Positions 24,548 through 38,200 of a stretch of DNA of 64,000 nucleotides are shown here, piece after piece (the first letter of the stretch is position 1; each line of letters starts with the position of its first letter). A program made the position numbers and the translations under genes. The notes beneath the pieces are model-generated. The model saw only the letters and a program-made list of their open reading frames with translations, did not search any database and was not told where the DNA came from. The DNA comes from Drosophila persimilis (Eukaryota > Arthropoda > Insecta > Diptera > Drosophilidae), in assembly GCF_003286085.1 (NCBI RefSeq), contig NW_020825289.1, positions 11,160,001 to 11,224,000 on the forward strand. The letters run 5' to 3'.

Positions 24548-27216
24548 TTGGAGCTGTGCCCACTTTAATGGAAATTACTGCAAAGTTTGCCATTAATTTT
24601 CCTGCACATTTGTCTGGGATGTGGATGTGGATGAAGATGGGGGCCTGTGCTCGTCTCTCCACGCATTGGATTCGATTAAAAAATGGCAAAGGCAAGTACT
24701 ACTACAACAGCAAGAGCAACAGCAAGAACTACTTCATTCACGCTAATGCGTGTCGTGTACAACACGCTTGCCACTTGAGCTGTTTGCTATATGCTGCATG
24801 CATCGCATCGTCCTCATCTCATCTCTCCTCTCTCTGCCCTCTCTGTGTGTGTGTGTGTGCAGCTCTCAACGCCATCAGCACCGCATCAAAGCCACGTACA
24901 CACTTGCCTATCTGCCGCAATCTTTTGCTGGGTCTTGGCCCTGGATCTGGGCTCTGGACCATGGCCATGGGCCTGTACTGGGCTTGGGCTGGGGCTGGGG
25001 CTACTGCCATAAACACTAAAAGTGTTCGTCATTTGCTGTTCCAGATCCAATTAACCATTTTGATGCATTTGCCTCCATTAACTTTTTCTCTCTCTCTCTC
25101 TGTGTCCCTCTCTGGTTTAGACCCTTTTTCTGAAAGCCTTACCTTGGCTATGGGTAGGACGCAGTCTTTAGCAATTTCGCCGCTGACTTACAACGTGATC
25201 GGAAGTTTGTCTTGGGCCATCGTCCACCATGGCCGCATCTTCATATCTGACGACGTGTCCGTGACTCTCACACATCCCCCGGTGCCTGTTGTGTGTGTGT
25301 GTGTGTATCTATGTGGAGGCCTTTGCAAAGTACTTTGTAAATGTTGGCATGATTTAAGTCGGCTCTTAGTCTCTTTATTCTGACATTTACTCCGGGTTTG
25401 TCTATTAGGCATGCGATTAAAATTTAAATTGAACTCAGGCTCAGACGCAGATTCGAGTCCGGATTGGGTTTCAGGCTGTGTCCGCTTCTGGGGTAATTTC
25501 TTATACACAACTAGCCACGCCCCTTGGCAATTACAGTCGGCCAGTTCCGGTTTTCGCGCGGTGAGGGGACAGCGAGCATTTTGTTCATCTGTCAATTTCG
25601 ACACCTGCTCTACAGAAGAGATGTGGCAAGGGTTTCCTGTGTGTGTGTCCCATCCACGAGGGGAGAAGTGCTCTATTTGCATGCAACTTGTATCTGCAAG
25701 GTTTTTAATTACTTTCTTGACCACATTTATCTGCGGAGTCTGTAATTGTGTCTGTATCTGTATCTGTGCAATTCTAAAACCATTCACTGTGTAATAATGA
25801 TTTTTTGAGGTCACAATCCCGCATTCAAATCGATTGCCCTTTTCCAGCTTCCAATCGCCATACAATTTTCCATTAATAAATAATTATTGTTATAATTTTT
25901 CGTTTTTTTTCTGCATTTAATATTCGATTTGAATGGCTTTACAATTGCTGTGGCTCTCGTGTGCGTGTGTCCACGGGCAAAGTAATTAAATGGATTTTAA
26001 TAAACATAAACATCCGAATGATGAATGCTGCCGTTGCCTACCTTTCACAGCAGCAGCAAAATCGGCGGCAACAACGGCGGACAACGGGAGCCGCGACTGT
26101 AAGCGGAAAACCCCGCCACAATGGACGGCCCAGAAAACTTTTGTTGAATTAATTAGAGTGAAAAAAAGGCAGCCAGACAGACTGACAGACAGACAGCAGC
26201 CTATAGCTTTAAACGATACGTAAAAAGAATTCAATTCAAGCGAAATGATATGAAAGAATTGATTAATAATCATAGCGAAAACCACAAAAGACTTGGAGAC
26301 CAGTGCCCAGCCCTCTCAGTGCTCTCTTTCTTGGCTACTGGCCACAAAAGCGCTGACGCCATGGCCTGGCTCTCGGCTCACATCAAGGCCAATTGGACTC
26401 TGGCTCCAAGCCATGGTGCCAGAGCTTCAATTGTAGGCCTGGGCGCAGCCACAACAGCTACACATGTTGCTGCTGCTGATGCTGGTGTGCTCCATATTCA
26501 GGGTACTCTCAACGTATTGGGGGACTGGTCTCGGTCTCTGGCTTTGGTCCGGTCTGGCCGGGCCGGGCCCCGACTTGACTTGACTTTGATTCAATTTCCA
26601 TATGAAAACATCGATTTGCGTTTGTGCGCCCGCGTTGTCGTAATCAAAGTGTTGTTTATGGAACACGTCCGGCGTGTTCTGGCTCTTTTCTGCTACCCAT
26701 TGCTCGGCGAGTGTACGAGGGGTGTATTTATTATAAGGAGATGTGGTTACAGGCAAAAAGTAGAGTCGAAATCCGAGAAAACTAAGATTATATAGAAATC
26801 GAGCATTATAAGGGCTTTTCTCTGTGTGAGAAGTCGGCTTTAAGGGGTACTAATCATTCGTTGCATTCCCAAACTCTCTCCTACTCGTATCTGCTGCCTC
26901 GTTTTCTTGACCAGAAATTGCTCACGGCAACAATTGCGCGCGTCGGCTGGAAAAATATGTAGCAACGATTTGCCTATTGCACGGACGGATGGAGGGACGG
27001 ACGGACGGAGGAACAGCAAAAGCTGAAGAGCTGGAACGAGTCCCGTGTCTCGCGAGTTATGATTGAGTTCTAATGAGTTGAGAAAAATGTATCAAGGAAA
27101 ACCAGTTCCCGGAATCGCAATTAGATAAGTGGGCTCTCTGCCATGCCCCAAGAAAGCGCAGCGAGCGGCCAACAATTGTCCGTTGGCTGCCAGGAGGTGA
27201 TCCGAGGAGGTGCACA

Positions 27217-27255
27217 CTGGAGCTGGAGCTGGAGCTGGGGCTGGGGCTAGGGCTG
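27217..27255. repeat. CTGGAG/CTGGGG hexamer array
   Basis: Three CTGGAG, two CTGGGG and one CTAGGG unit in tandem, a graded decay that suggests slippage followed by point change. Confidence 0.85.
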
Positions 27256-28172
27256 TCAGGAAATGGAAATTGTTTTCCAGCCGACACTGGCCTCAACAAA
27301 TCTGTAGCACATTTTCTATAATAAGGCGTTAAAAATATATTTTGCAATTTCATTTCATTTTTTGGTGGGCAGCTTAGGAAAATGGAGAAAAACTCGTTCT
27401 ACCGGCCTCAGCAGGTGGGGCTCAGATCGGATATGCAAATTGAAATTATGGAGAGTACTCGTATGGCGATTAACGACAGTTGCTGCTGCGATGTGTGCGC
27501 GAAATCCAATGAAGCCATTAAGCCATGCATACCCGTATGGTGATCTTGTGAGGCATTCACCTTTCGATCAGCGGCCACTTTTCGGGTAGTTATTGGATTT
27601 TCCGCGCTAGTTTGGGGTCGCTCGATTGGGAGGCGTGAAATATTAATGCGTTGAGCACGCCAAAAGGGAAAGGCACAGCCCTTCCACTTAACTGCCTTAC
27701 TTTCTAGCTGTAGAAATGGGCCACGCCCTAATGTGCGTGCCTTTGCCTTTCCAATTACCAATCAACTAGCCGGCCAGCCCATGGTCCATGCCCTGCCCAT
27801 GCCCATCATTAGCCACGTTTACTAATGATCTTTAGGGCATGGGAACTCTAGAATTTTGCATGCATGCGATAATGGTTTTGTCGGCGCTTTGATTCTGCTT
27901 TCCGGCCAGTCCCAATGGGACAGCAAACAAGACAATAAATCAATAATTATTGCAAAATAATGAATAACGTTGAGCAGCCAAATGCAGTCGCAAGGCGGCC
28001 GCAGCAGCCAGGCAGGCGTATGACTTAATTTGCCAATTTGAACGCCAAAGGCTAAAGCGTACTTACTTCTTGGCCAAAAAAGGCCAGACAGCTGGGTCCC
28101 GCTTTAAACGTCAATTTCCGTGCCACTGAGACCAGTCCCCCAGTCCGTTGTTGGCTCAAACGCGTGCGCAGC

Positions 28173-28208
28173 AGCCAAAGCCAGAGCCAAAGCCAAAGCC
28201 AAAGCCAC
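28173..28208. repeat. AGCCAA hexamer array, six units
   Basis: Six tandem hexamers, four of them perfect AGCCAA. It gives Leu/Trp- or Phe/Gly-rich frames on the minus strand that mimic membrane segments; these are not genes. Confidence 0.85.
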
Positions 28209-29964
28209 AGAAAACAGGAAAATAAGAATTCTATTATATTCATGCCACACAATGTGATTAACTTGTTGACCCTGTCGAAAGAGCAAACACAATAAAAGTA
28301 TTCTTGCAAAATTTAGAACGGATTTTCGAATGGACTGCTGGTGGTGGTGCTGTGGCTGTTGCCCCAAATTGCATTCGAATCCCTCAAAGGCACTTCCGTG
28401 CTTTTGTGGTAAAAATGATTTTATGTGCAAACAGCAGGAAAGACAGAAACAGAAACCGAAACCAAAACCGAAACAAGAAAATTGGCATTCGTTAGGCATT
28501 GCTAATAACTGAAAAGTCTCCAAAAAGCCAAAAAGCAGCAGCCCGACCGCAGCCAAGGGGACGCACAGGAATGAAACGGAATGCACCTGACTCTCTCAAT
28601 ACGAGGTGGATCTGGAGTGGGCCTCAGGCAGATTTCCCTTTCAATTTGTACAAGTCTCGGTTGTGGTCTTTCTATTAGATGTCTATGCAATCCATTGAAG
28701 TATATTTTAATACTTTGTGAATGCTTTCTGTCCGCAAAAATGTACTTAAAACGTTGATGGGGCTGCACCTGCTTCTTGGCATCGGCAGGAAGCCTCTCAG
28801 TGGTGTCCAACCAACAGACTTACCTTTCAATTTCGCCAACATTTGATTGTAGTTTCTCTATTAGAAGTTTTGCCATCAATTGAGGTGAATTTTAGTACCT
28901 GTCCAAAGAAATTGATTCAAAATCGGTTCCGAATGGTGCTCCATCTTCCCTCGCACACAGGGGACACAGGGGACATGCCAGCTTTCGCTGAAAATGTATA
29001 GAAAATGCCTCTCTTGAGCGCACAGATGGAAAACTGGCTGGAAAATTGATTTTTACCATAGCATGACAATCACTCGCCTGAAAAGCAGCCTTTAGCTGCC
29101 AGGCTCACGCCCACCAAAAAACAGAGAAAAAAGTCTGAATCGAGCCATTACACGTTGCTAGGCAAGCTGATTCATGGCTTAATCACTGGCAATCGGTAGC
29201 ACAGCTCAGAGCTCAGTGTCTTGCAGCCAAGTTGCTGCACCCAAAAAAAAAAGCCAAGAAAAAACGGCTTTATCAGCGAGTCGAGTGAGTGGCTTGTGCC
29301 TGGAGGCAGCCACCGAGCCACCGAACCGCGGAACCACTTGTGGCAGGGCGGGCAATTGATTATTTGCTCTATAACTGCAGGACTTGATTACGATTTTCGT
29401 TTTCGAGGTCTCTCCGCTGTACTTTAACGCGGTACTTTGAATATTCGTTGGCAAATTTTCACTTTTTTGGTTTTATTTTTGTTTTTCAGCTAACATCCGC
29501 TAGATACATAGATAGATACATTGATAGGTGCAGGAATAACAGCTGGTGAGTGAGTGTGTATGTGGCAAGATCAGCAGCCGCAGCAGCAGCAGCTTCCACA
29601 AGCCATAAACAACTGTTTCGAGCGATCTCCGCTCTCCGATCGCCATCGCCATCCACAACCACATCCACATCCATCGGCATCCGCGCATGCGCAACGCTCG
29701 CCAAGTTATAAAAGTGTAAATAAGGTAATTAGTGCTTCCGGGCATAATCATACAAACATGACGTAGCTCTTGTGGCTCTCGTAGCTCTCTCGGCTGGGGT
29801 CTCTAGCTCTGGGTCTGGGTATGACTCTGACTCTGACTCTGACAACGACTCTGGCGCTCCATGCGAGTGTCAGTCTCTGTTTGTGGTACACTTCCAAAGG
29901 GTATTATCAGTTGAGCTATGTTATTGCAGCGCAGCAAAGGAAACGAATGTTTGAGTTACACATA

Positions 29965-30310
29965 TGAATGTAGATTTAATTTAATTTAAAAGTTTATACA
30001 AATCGATTTCCAATGAGATTGGAAGTTGTACCAAAAAACTACCGTTACATTTACATTTTGAAATTAAAATAAATAAAATAAAATATAAATATAAAATAAA
30101 TTTAAAATTAAAATAAAACATTAAATAATTCATATGTGAATTATTTATTTGAATATTTTTCCTACAGTATGAATATAATATATATTTTTTTATATTAGAT
30201 TAGTAGAAAATTGACCTTATTAAAAATAATTTTTGGAATCAAATTCTGTTAAATATAACTATGATTGTATTTAAATCCCAAATATAAAATTTAAAAAATA
30301 TGGGTAAATT
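29965..30310. other. AT-rich tract of about 350 bases
   Basis: The sharpest compositional break in the window: almost pure A/T with recurring AAATAAA, TATAAAAT and TTATTT words, flanked by GC-rich DNA. No coding signal, no clear terminal repeats and no target-site duplication were seen. It may be an old insertion remnant, a scaffold-attachment type region, or simply an unconstrained tract. Confidence 0.5.
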
Positions 30311-33260
30311 TTTTTGACTATTCCAGTTGTTTCTGAGTGTTTCAGTGTTGGAAAACTCAACAGGCTGTAAGGGTATCTAATGCTGCGACTCCCAAATTAT
30401 GGCTGCCTTTCTTGTTGTTGTTTTGGGGGAACGACTAACGAACTGACGCATCGCGCGTTCCAATCCCCCAGACCGCAGACCCCAGATCCGAGGCCCATGT
30501 TGCTGGCGACGACAACGGCGACGACGGCGACAATGTTACGCTTTGTTAGCAGAGGACGTAGAGGAAGCCAGCAGAGTCGTCGCGGCTGCAGCCAGTGCGG
30601 AGGCAGCAATTGCTGATAAGCAATAAAAACAAATGGCAAAAGCATGGCCAGAACAGAGCCCGGTCTTAGACTGAGAGCTCCAGAGCCCCCTCGTCCGCTG
30701 CCAGCCAATAAAACGTATGTTGTCGACTTGGCGCTATCCATTACTGCCTCGAGATTTGGCTAATTATGATGCCAGATGATCGGTTAGTTGACTCTTAAGT
30801 ACCCTACAGGCGGAGTGCTGTTTGCGGAGCTTAATTGGCAGATTGGAGAGCCCATTTCGAGGAAGGAGAGATGGTGATGGTGCTGAGGATCTAACTGCTA
30901 GATGGATGAGTCTCGGCTGAGAGCCTCAATAAGATTAAAACAAATTTCCTAAAAGCATTGATATGAAACGAACGCAAATCAAAGACCACAATCCAACGGC
31001 ACCAGAAAGTAGGAAGTGCCCCTTGATTGGAAGCAGAAGCTGCTATGCTATATCGTGGGTTCCTTCTTAAACTTTCTTGGCCGATCCGTCAATGACAATG
31101 ATTCGCATTAACTGTTAACTGTTTCGGCTGGCTCTAAGATACAAAAGAATACAAATATTCAAAATCATGTTTGGGAACTGACAATTTAATTATGGCCAAG
31201 ACGTCATTATCTTGGGGCTTGTGCCTGGTCGTTTGGGGGCACATTAAACCATGATTTGTAGGGTTTAAAATTTTATTTTTCTTTTTTGTTTTTTATTTAG
31301 AAATTAATTAACCGAAAACTACTGTTAACTGAGGGGCATTGTTTCTGTTTTTTTTTGTTTTCTGTGAAGACATGGAAAACGTGATCTCTTGACGGATTTC
31401 TCTGCGAAAGGGAGCGCCCTGCGGCCGTCTCTTTTTGATGTCTTAATTAGTGGGGGGGAAACCGAAAATGCAGAATCGGTTAGGGTTTCTTTTTGCATAC
31501 ATCTGTTTTTTGTACATATGTCGACGAAAAAAAACATCGTGCTGCAAAACGAGGGCGGGGGGAGGGAAATTCTTCGCCATTCCTTGCGGCATTAATCAAA
31601 GGCCAGCACCGCCAAATTGAAAAAGAAGATTTTTGGACAAGCCGTGTTTACTCTGCCCGCTCCCAACGCCCATTTGGGTGTGAAATTTAATCAGTGTGCG
31701 ACTGGGAGACACATTTCCCATTCGCCCATTCATTTATGCCGCTGTTTATTAATTTGTATGCCAAATATATTTGGCTTATTAGCATTTTCCCATAATTTCT
31801 TGATAAAACAATTTGCGTTTTGTCTCCCAGGCGCACTGGGCCAAAGACACACGAGAGGAGATCAAATCAGACATCACCGACAACGACAACGACTCCGATT
31901 CCTGCATTTTTATGGCATTTCATTGACTTGCTTCACGTAATTTATGGATACGCGGCAATCGAAAACGAAATTCATGCGATTCTCCGCCTCTGAGCGGCTA
32001 GGGTACACTCTAAAGGGTATACGGGTTCAAGGAGGGCCTTGTACGAAGATAAACTCTTGGGAAGATGAAGCGAGAAAGATATATAACCTTCTTTGGATCA
32101 GTCTTTGATATATCTAGATCTCGCATCACTTTCCTAGGGCATCCCGCGTTCGTTGTGCTGTCAGTAGGGGCCATCATTCTTTTCCCATAATTTAATTGTG
32201 TGTTGGTATTGCCATTTGGTATCGCTTTTGCTGTCCTATCATAAATTTGCAGCCTTATCTCCACAGCTAGATCTTTTGGGGGTCCGTGTCTGTCCCGTCC
32301 CGTCCCCACCGACCTGAGCATTTGTGTTGATTCTCATAATATGCTAATTACAATCTTAGTCTCATCGCAGTGCCGTCTTCGTGTCCATTGACTCGGCTGA
32401 ATGATGCCTGGTTGTGCTGCCGCTTTGGCTTTTGCTCAATTAAACAATATCGACATCTAGTTTTGTTTTAATTAGCATAAAATATTTTTTGGACTGCTGA
32501 CCGCCGACCGCCGACTGGCGCGATGAGGTAACAAATTACGTACAAGCATTTATCATGTTATTGGCATCGGGCTACAAATAGGTATCCCAAAACAGACAAC
32601 AGATTCATATTCAAATCGAGCAGATAATGCTGGAGCATAAATTCACTTTGGCTTTCATAAAAGTGACAGTTTCTAATGTCAAACATTGGCCCCCGTGCCC
32701 CCCACCACTCGTAGCACTCCGGCTATCTGATTGGCAATCAATGATTTTTCGATATTTTATTTGACATTTGTGCTATTGCAAATTGTTTCTAACGATACGC
32801 TAATGGTGTTTCATTTGAATGTTAAACACGTGGTTTAATTAAGTTGATTTACTGTGGGTGAGCATTTGATTTGTTGCCGGCCAATCGACCGATTGACCGA
32901 ACACCGCCTGCCAATTGGCAAAGTTCAATTAAGAGTCGTTTCGAATGCAAATCGGGAGAGAGAGATCTTTAACTATCTTTAACTTGTACTTGTACTTGCT
33001 GTAAATTGCAGTAAAATGAGTTGCATTTGTTTAAATTGCCCCATGATTGCTTGCCCCGTTTGCCGATGGCTGAATGAACTGCCAAAAAGGCCAGCCTTTC
33101 TCTCTTTTGCTGATTCTTATGGCCTTATGGTCTTCTCACAGACGATCATCATTTAAATTTGAGCAGCCGCAGCAGCACTCACAGATTTATAACTGTGTCT
33201 GATCATAGCAATTAGTGAGAATTTGATTTTATTGCCCGACCAAAGGAAACGGAAAGTGTT

Positions 33261-33278
33261 CTCTCTCTCTCTCTCTCT
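33261..33278. repeat. (CT)9 microsatellite
   Basis: Uninterrupted CT run, equivalent to GA on the minus strand. Confidence 0.9.
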
Positions 33279-33764
33279 GTATCTCTGCACAAAAGAGCCA
33301 AAGACCCATAAAGCTGAGGCGTAGCTAAAAGCTGCCTCCCGACGAAGCTGCCTGCCGCGTTGCACGCAGCTGCAGCTGCCCCATTCCCATGCCCATTGCC
33401 ATTGCCGGCAGTTAATTGGGGGGCTGTCTTGCGGTCACACGCAGCAGCCAGCCGCAGCCACAACCCCAGCCACAGACGAAGTCAAAGTCAAAGGCAATGC
33501 GAAGGCATTCATAATAAAAGCTGAGGAATGAGTAAATTAAGAATTATGGCTTTTGCATGCAAATTCAAAATTTCCGATACACAATAAATTACTTAAGAGC
33601 GCTCTCGGGGAGCCCAAACCAGAAAAAAAGACGAAAGATGAAGCCCAAAAAACTTTATAAAACAACTTGGAATACTCTTAGAATACTTTTACCAACAACA
33701 AAATTTGGATAAAAATGTCTGGTGTTTCCTCTTCTACCGGAACAGACCTTGCAGCCCACTTATA

Positions 33765-33912
33765 ATACCCTTTGGCAGGGCATGCCAGATACAAAACGAT
33801 ATGTGAACAAAAGCGTTAAGCTACAATACGATGCCTCCAATAAAGAAGTTGTAGAGAGGCTAAACTTTTGAGTTATTCGAATTGGAACGATCTGTCGGTC
33901 TGTCTGGGCAGG
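33765..33912. mobile_element. Possible decayed DINE-1/INE-1-type fragment
   Basis: It begins with TTATAATACCCTTT followed by GCAGGG, the kind of short stem typical at one end of Drosophila DINE-1/INE-1 Helitron-derived elements. About 120 bases later it shows GATCTGTCGGTCTGTCTGGG, resembling the GATCTAGCC...GTCCGTCTG block inside those elements. The middle is not recognisable and no far end was found. This relies on remembered family features, so it is weak. Confidence 0.2.
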
Positions 33913-36900
33913 AGAGGAAGCCAGACCTTGAAGCGAGCGATCAGAGGCGAATCGGGCACGGGGGCACGGGGCAGATGAGAAGGGTCAGCAATTCGGCTTC
34001 ATGTGGGTGGGCCGCATGTGGAGCATCTGTCAGAGCTAGAAGTCTGCATTCCGCCAAAGTTATGATTGTGCTGAAAGTGAAACGGGGGATCTTTAATTGC
34101 CCCGGGGAGCATGCCTCCTCTTCCCCCTGAATGGTGGTCTATTCAGGTCAAGGCAGCAGCGGTTGGGGTTCACAGACCAGAAGAAGCATCCAAGAGCCAG
34201 TTTCTGTGGCCCGGCCTCGGTCCAGCTGGCAAATTAATATACAAAATTAAACGCGACTCCTAGGCCATGGAGTCTGAAAATTTTAAAAGTATCCAGCGGC
34301 GGGCCACCATTTACATATCCAGCCATTGGAGCACGAGCACTTCTGTTTCCCACAATGAAATGATAAATGCATTTCAAACTGTGCAGCCCAAAGTTCAGTC
34401 ATTCCTTCGGTTGGCTGGTGGCAGGAGTCCCGCATCCCATGGCCATCTAGAGTGCAAATAATATTGTGCATAAAGGTGTATTTTATACTTCGAATCTGTA
34501 CGGAAATCTATAATCTTCGAATGCTTTCAAGCCTTACAATGTTGCTGCCGACCAAATGTTGGTTCAAATGAGAATCAAACGAGCATCTGCAGTGCTTTCT
34601 TTTCCAGTCAGTCGCAGGCTACCTCCCTCGTCTTCGGTTATGGCCATAACTGCGAGTATTTTCTATTATTGCTGCCATTATCATTCTGGCAGGCCTTTCT
34701 ACGTTTTGTAATTACTTTTGGCCGCGGCAGGCGTTGGCTTGCTGGCTAGCCCGGCAGGGTAGTCATGCGTACGTGCCACGATCCTGGAGAGCAGACTTTC
34801 ATCTACCATCGTTTTTGCAGTCGATGGCTGATGTGTTAAACGTGCGCCAGTCATTTGGCCAAACGATTGTCGATCATGGGAGCGGAGTGGAGCGTATATA
34901 CCATTTGATAGCCGGCAAGAAAGTTGCATCAGCAGCAGAAAGAGTAGCGGCAGCGGCAGCGGCAATTAAAGTGCAGCTGGCCAAGAGTAATGCACCGTTA
35001 TCAGCCAGCAGCAGGCAGCGCAATGTGCTGACAACCCTGCCGCAAGTGTCAAAATGCCTGTCAAAAGCCACCCACATGTCGTCACAGTGTCGGCGGCAGA
35101 TGACGATCAGCATCTCATCTGGATATTGCCGCGGCAATGTGTCAAGAGTCTTGCTGGTGGCGGATTTATGAGGTTGCCGCGGCTCGGTCTCTATCTCTCT
35201 CGCGTTTCGGGGCCGCAGTCAATAATCGGCAAAAAGAATCTATAATAAGCAGCTGTCGCCGCGGCACTTGGAATATGTATTTATGTATCTCGCAGATACA
35301 CAGATGCATTGCATGACTGTCGGCTTAGATTGACTGCATGCGTGTTCGCTTTGATTTGCAATGTTGTTTTTTTGTTTGCTTTTTTTTGGACTGTTGGCAT
35401 TTTCAATTAGTTCTCTCCGCCGTCGAGCACTCGAAGCGCTTTTGATGTGTCAAGGTTGGAGCTGAAACTGAGGCTGATTTATGCTAATGCCCTCGGAACG
35501 GTTAGCAGATTTAAACGATATCTAAAAGCGAAACTAACTCGAAAGTCGGCCCCTAACTGGGTCATTGCTGCACCTTCGCACAGGTGATTGCAGCCTTTCG
35601 TTGTATCTGTCCAAGCATTAATCACTTTATGCCACTTTCTCCGCCACGCGCTGAGTAATCCATCCATCCACACACACAGCCACTGGCCACAGCCACTCTT
35701 CCTGTGGCCAAAATAGCCATCGCTGGCGATCCATGCCACTCCGATGTCTAGTGGCTAATGCCACAACTGGCTGACATCACTCCGTCCGACGACATTCTGA
35801 TGCTCTCTTCGGAGGTTTGAGGAAATTGCACTCGAGCTCAGTGAGAGCTTTCATTCCAAACAAAATGGATATGGATGGAAGTATGCTTCTCTGGCACCAT
35901 TTCATACAGCAAATATTCCCACAAAGGATTCAACCTATCCTCAGCCGTAGTCGCCTTAAAATTGTAAATTGCAAACCACCTTAGAGATGGCACAGGTTTA
36001 ACCCCTTACCGCTGGCCGCACTTAAGAGACATTTAACACTTTTGGTGAGCAAATTAAATTCTGTGGCACCGTGTGGCACTGTGTGAGTCATCTTCAACCG
36101 GAATGTCACTGACAGCAGCAGCAGAAGCGGGGAGGGCTGTGGCCACATGTCAGAGAGAAATGTGTGCTGAAAATAGGGAAAAGGGAAAACTTTTCTATCC
36201 GCAAAAAAGTGCAGCAGCAGCAGCAGTAGAATCATTCCAAGCTTACACAGCGCTGAGAACATGACACCCTACAGTGGACTCCTCTTTGTCTTTGATTTTA
36301 TTAATTAGGTCAGACCGAGCCGTGCCCCTTGGGCAGCAGGGGTGTTCTACCGGTTTGGCAGCTGTAGCGACCACAGTGCGTATGAAATATATATTTAGAC
36401 TCAATGGTCAAATGTCACAATAAAAGGTACAGCCTGCAGCAGGGAAAAAATAAAGAATTGCATAACTAATCTGCGGCATCATTGGCAGCGACAGAGAGTG
36501 ACATTTTAATTGTGCCGCAATGATATATGGCCAGAAAGACATACGCGATCGCTTGGCTCAAGACCCGCAGTGGCAGGCAAAGCCAAAGCAAAAGCCATTC
36601 CCATCTATGCATCAAGAGTGTAGATATAGATGCATGTATCTGCCATATGTTGCCGCTGCCAATTAGACATCGCCAGTTGTTGCCACGTAAATTAATTTAA
36701 TTATGTCAATGCAGCTTACCTTGGAGTCGACTCCGAAGTCGAAGCTGCTGCTGAAGCTGGAGCTGGTGCTGGCTTAGTTTATTTGTCAAGCGGTGTAAAA
36801 TGGCGTAAACAACATTGGTTAGTTGGCTGCTAGCAGCATCTGGGGCGCAGCGAGGGAGCACTAGCAGCACTAGATGGAATAGGAGATGCTGACATGCAAT

Positions 36901-38180
36901 GTCCCGGGGTTGCTACACAAATAATGGATCGATGTACCCATAGATAAAATAAAATACTACAAATATTTCGGGAATACGAGTATGGATCATTATCCTCTAA
37001 ATATCACTCATTTTTCCACAACCTTTTTACTATATTCCTATCTATAAGTAGTGCATGTGGTGGAATTCTTTCATTTAAACTCATTTTTAAGCATTCTGCA
37101 TCCTTCTGAACCAACCTGCCACACTCGTACTCTAGATGCAAACCTCGCTCAGTATGGGAGCTCTTGTTGCAGCTCCGTTGCTATGCGGCGCTTCTGTAAT
37201 TAATCAAACCCAAGCACATTGACAGCGCGCGGACAGAGCCCATCGCTGGGGGCTTAGAGGCAGAGAGAGGCAGACATAGAGAGAGAGAGAGGGAGATCCA
37301 TGCAGGGCATTGCATGTGCTGTGCCTTTGACTTGCACGAGCAACGAACTTTAAACTTTTGGGGCTTTAAGAGCAGTCCGCCCGCAATGTCATCAATGCCA
37401 ATGGCCCTGCTGCCCCTCCACAGGTCCAGCCATACGTATATCTGCTGGTCCAATAAATTTGAGGCCAGGATGTGGATAGGTTGCCCGCAGTTGCGAGCGA
37501 AAGAAAAAAATGGCTTGGCATTATCGCACTTGCCATCAAAATAAATTTCCACCTGTACAATTGCAAATTGCCGTGATTCTTTCGAATGTCCCTGCCTTGC
37601 TGGCTTTTCACTCAACCTGAGGTATAATTCTCTCCCTCTCTCTCTCTCTGCAGCCGCCATTCACACGAGAGGCGAATTTCCTTTTCGTTGGCGGTAACAA
37701 GCAGGTCTCCCTCTTGGGATTGTCGTGGCCTGGTCCGGCACCATCGTCCGTCTCTGGGTAATTATAAAGCAATTTCCACACGTATCGAACATTGATCGCA
37801 TTGAGAGCAGCAGCAGCAACTACACCAGAACGGCTGCAGGGGGATGGGCCCTCAGCAGTGGACAGTGAAATTAACTTGGGATCCGCCACCAGCGGCAACT
37901 TCATCCGACAACTGACTCCACAGATCCGACCACAACTAGTTTGTCCAGCTCTCTCGCATTTGTCAGGGCAATTTATGCGCCGAGCTGACCGACCGGAGCG
38001 CTGCTGAAATGTATCTTAAAGTTGTGCACAAATATCTGCTTGGTGAACTTCAAAGGAAAATGCTGCAGTACGTGCAATTATTCGCCGCGTTGCGCATTAT
38101 TAGAAGTGACTCTCCGATGTCGATGATGTGGTTACATTTGATAGCATAGCCCTCCCGCCCGGTCTGTCCATGAACATGCC

Positions 38181-38200
38181 CTGCCCTGCCCTGCCCTGCC
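38181..38200. repeat. (CTGCC)4 pentamer repeat
   Basis: Four perfect tandem pentamers. Confidence 0.9.

Larger units (their letters stand above)
24560..33760. other. Intergenic DNA, no gene seen
   Basis: No supportable gene. The longest open frame (about 280 codons on the plus strand, 24541-25383) is repeat-driven, with TCTC, TG and GGCTGGG-type runs, and has no domain or coherent codon pattern. It holds hexamer arrays at 27217-27255 and 28173-28208, a short GACTCT repeat at 29823-29840, an AT-rich tract at about 29965-30310, and a CT run at 33261-33278. No RNA gene or complete mobile element was recognised. Confidence 0.5.

Noticed and set aside
24541..25383. 280-codon plus-strand frame
   Set aside because: Built from TCTC, TG and GGCTGGG repeats; no domain, no codon bias and no splice context.
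28104..28586. 160-codon minus-strand frame with apparent membrane segments
   Set aside because: The Leu/Phe-rich parts come from the AGCCAA and AAACCG-type repeats; there is no gene structure.
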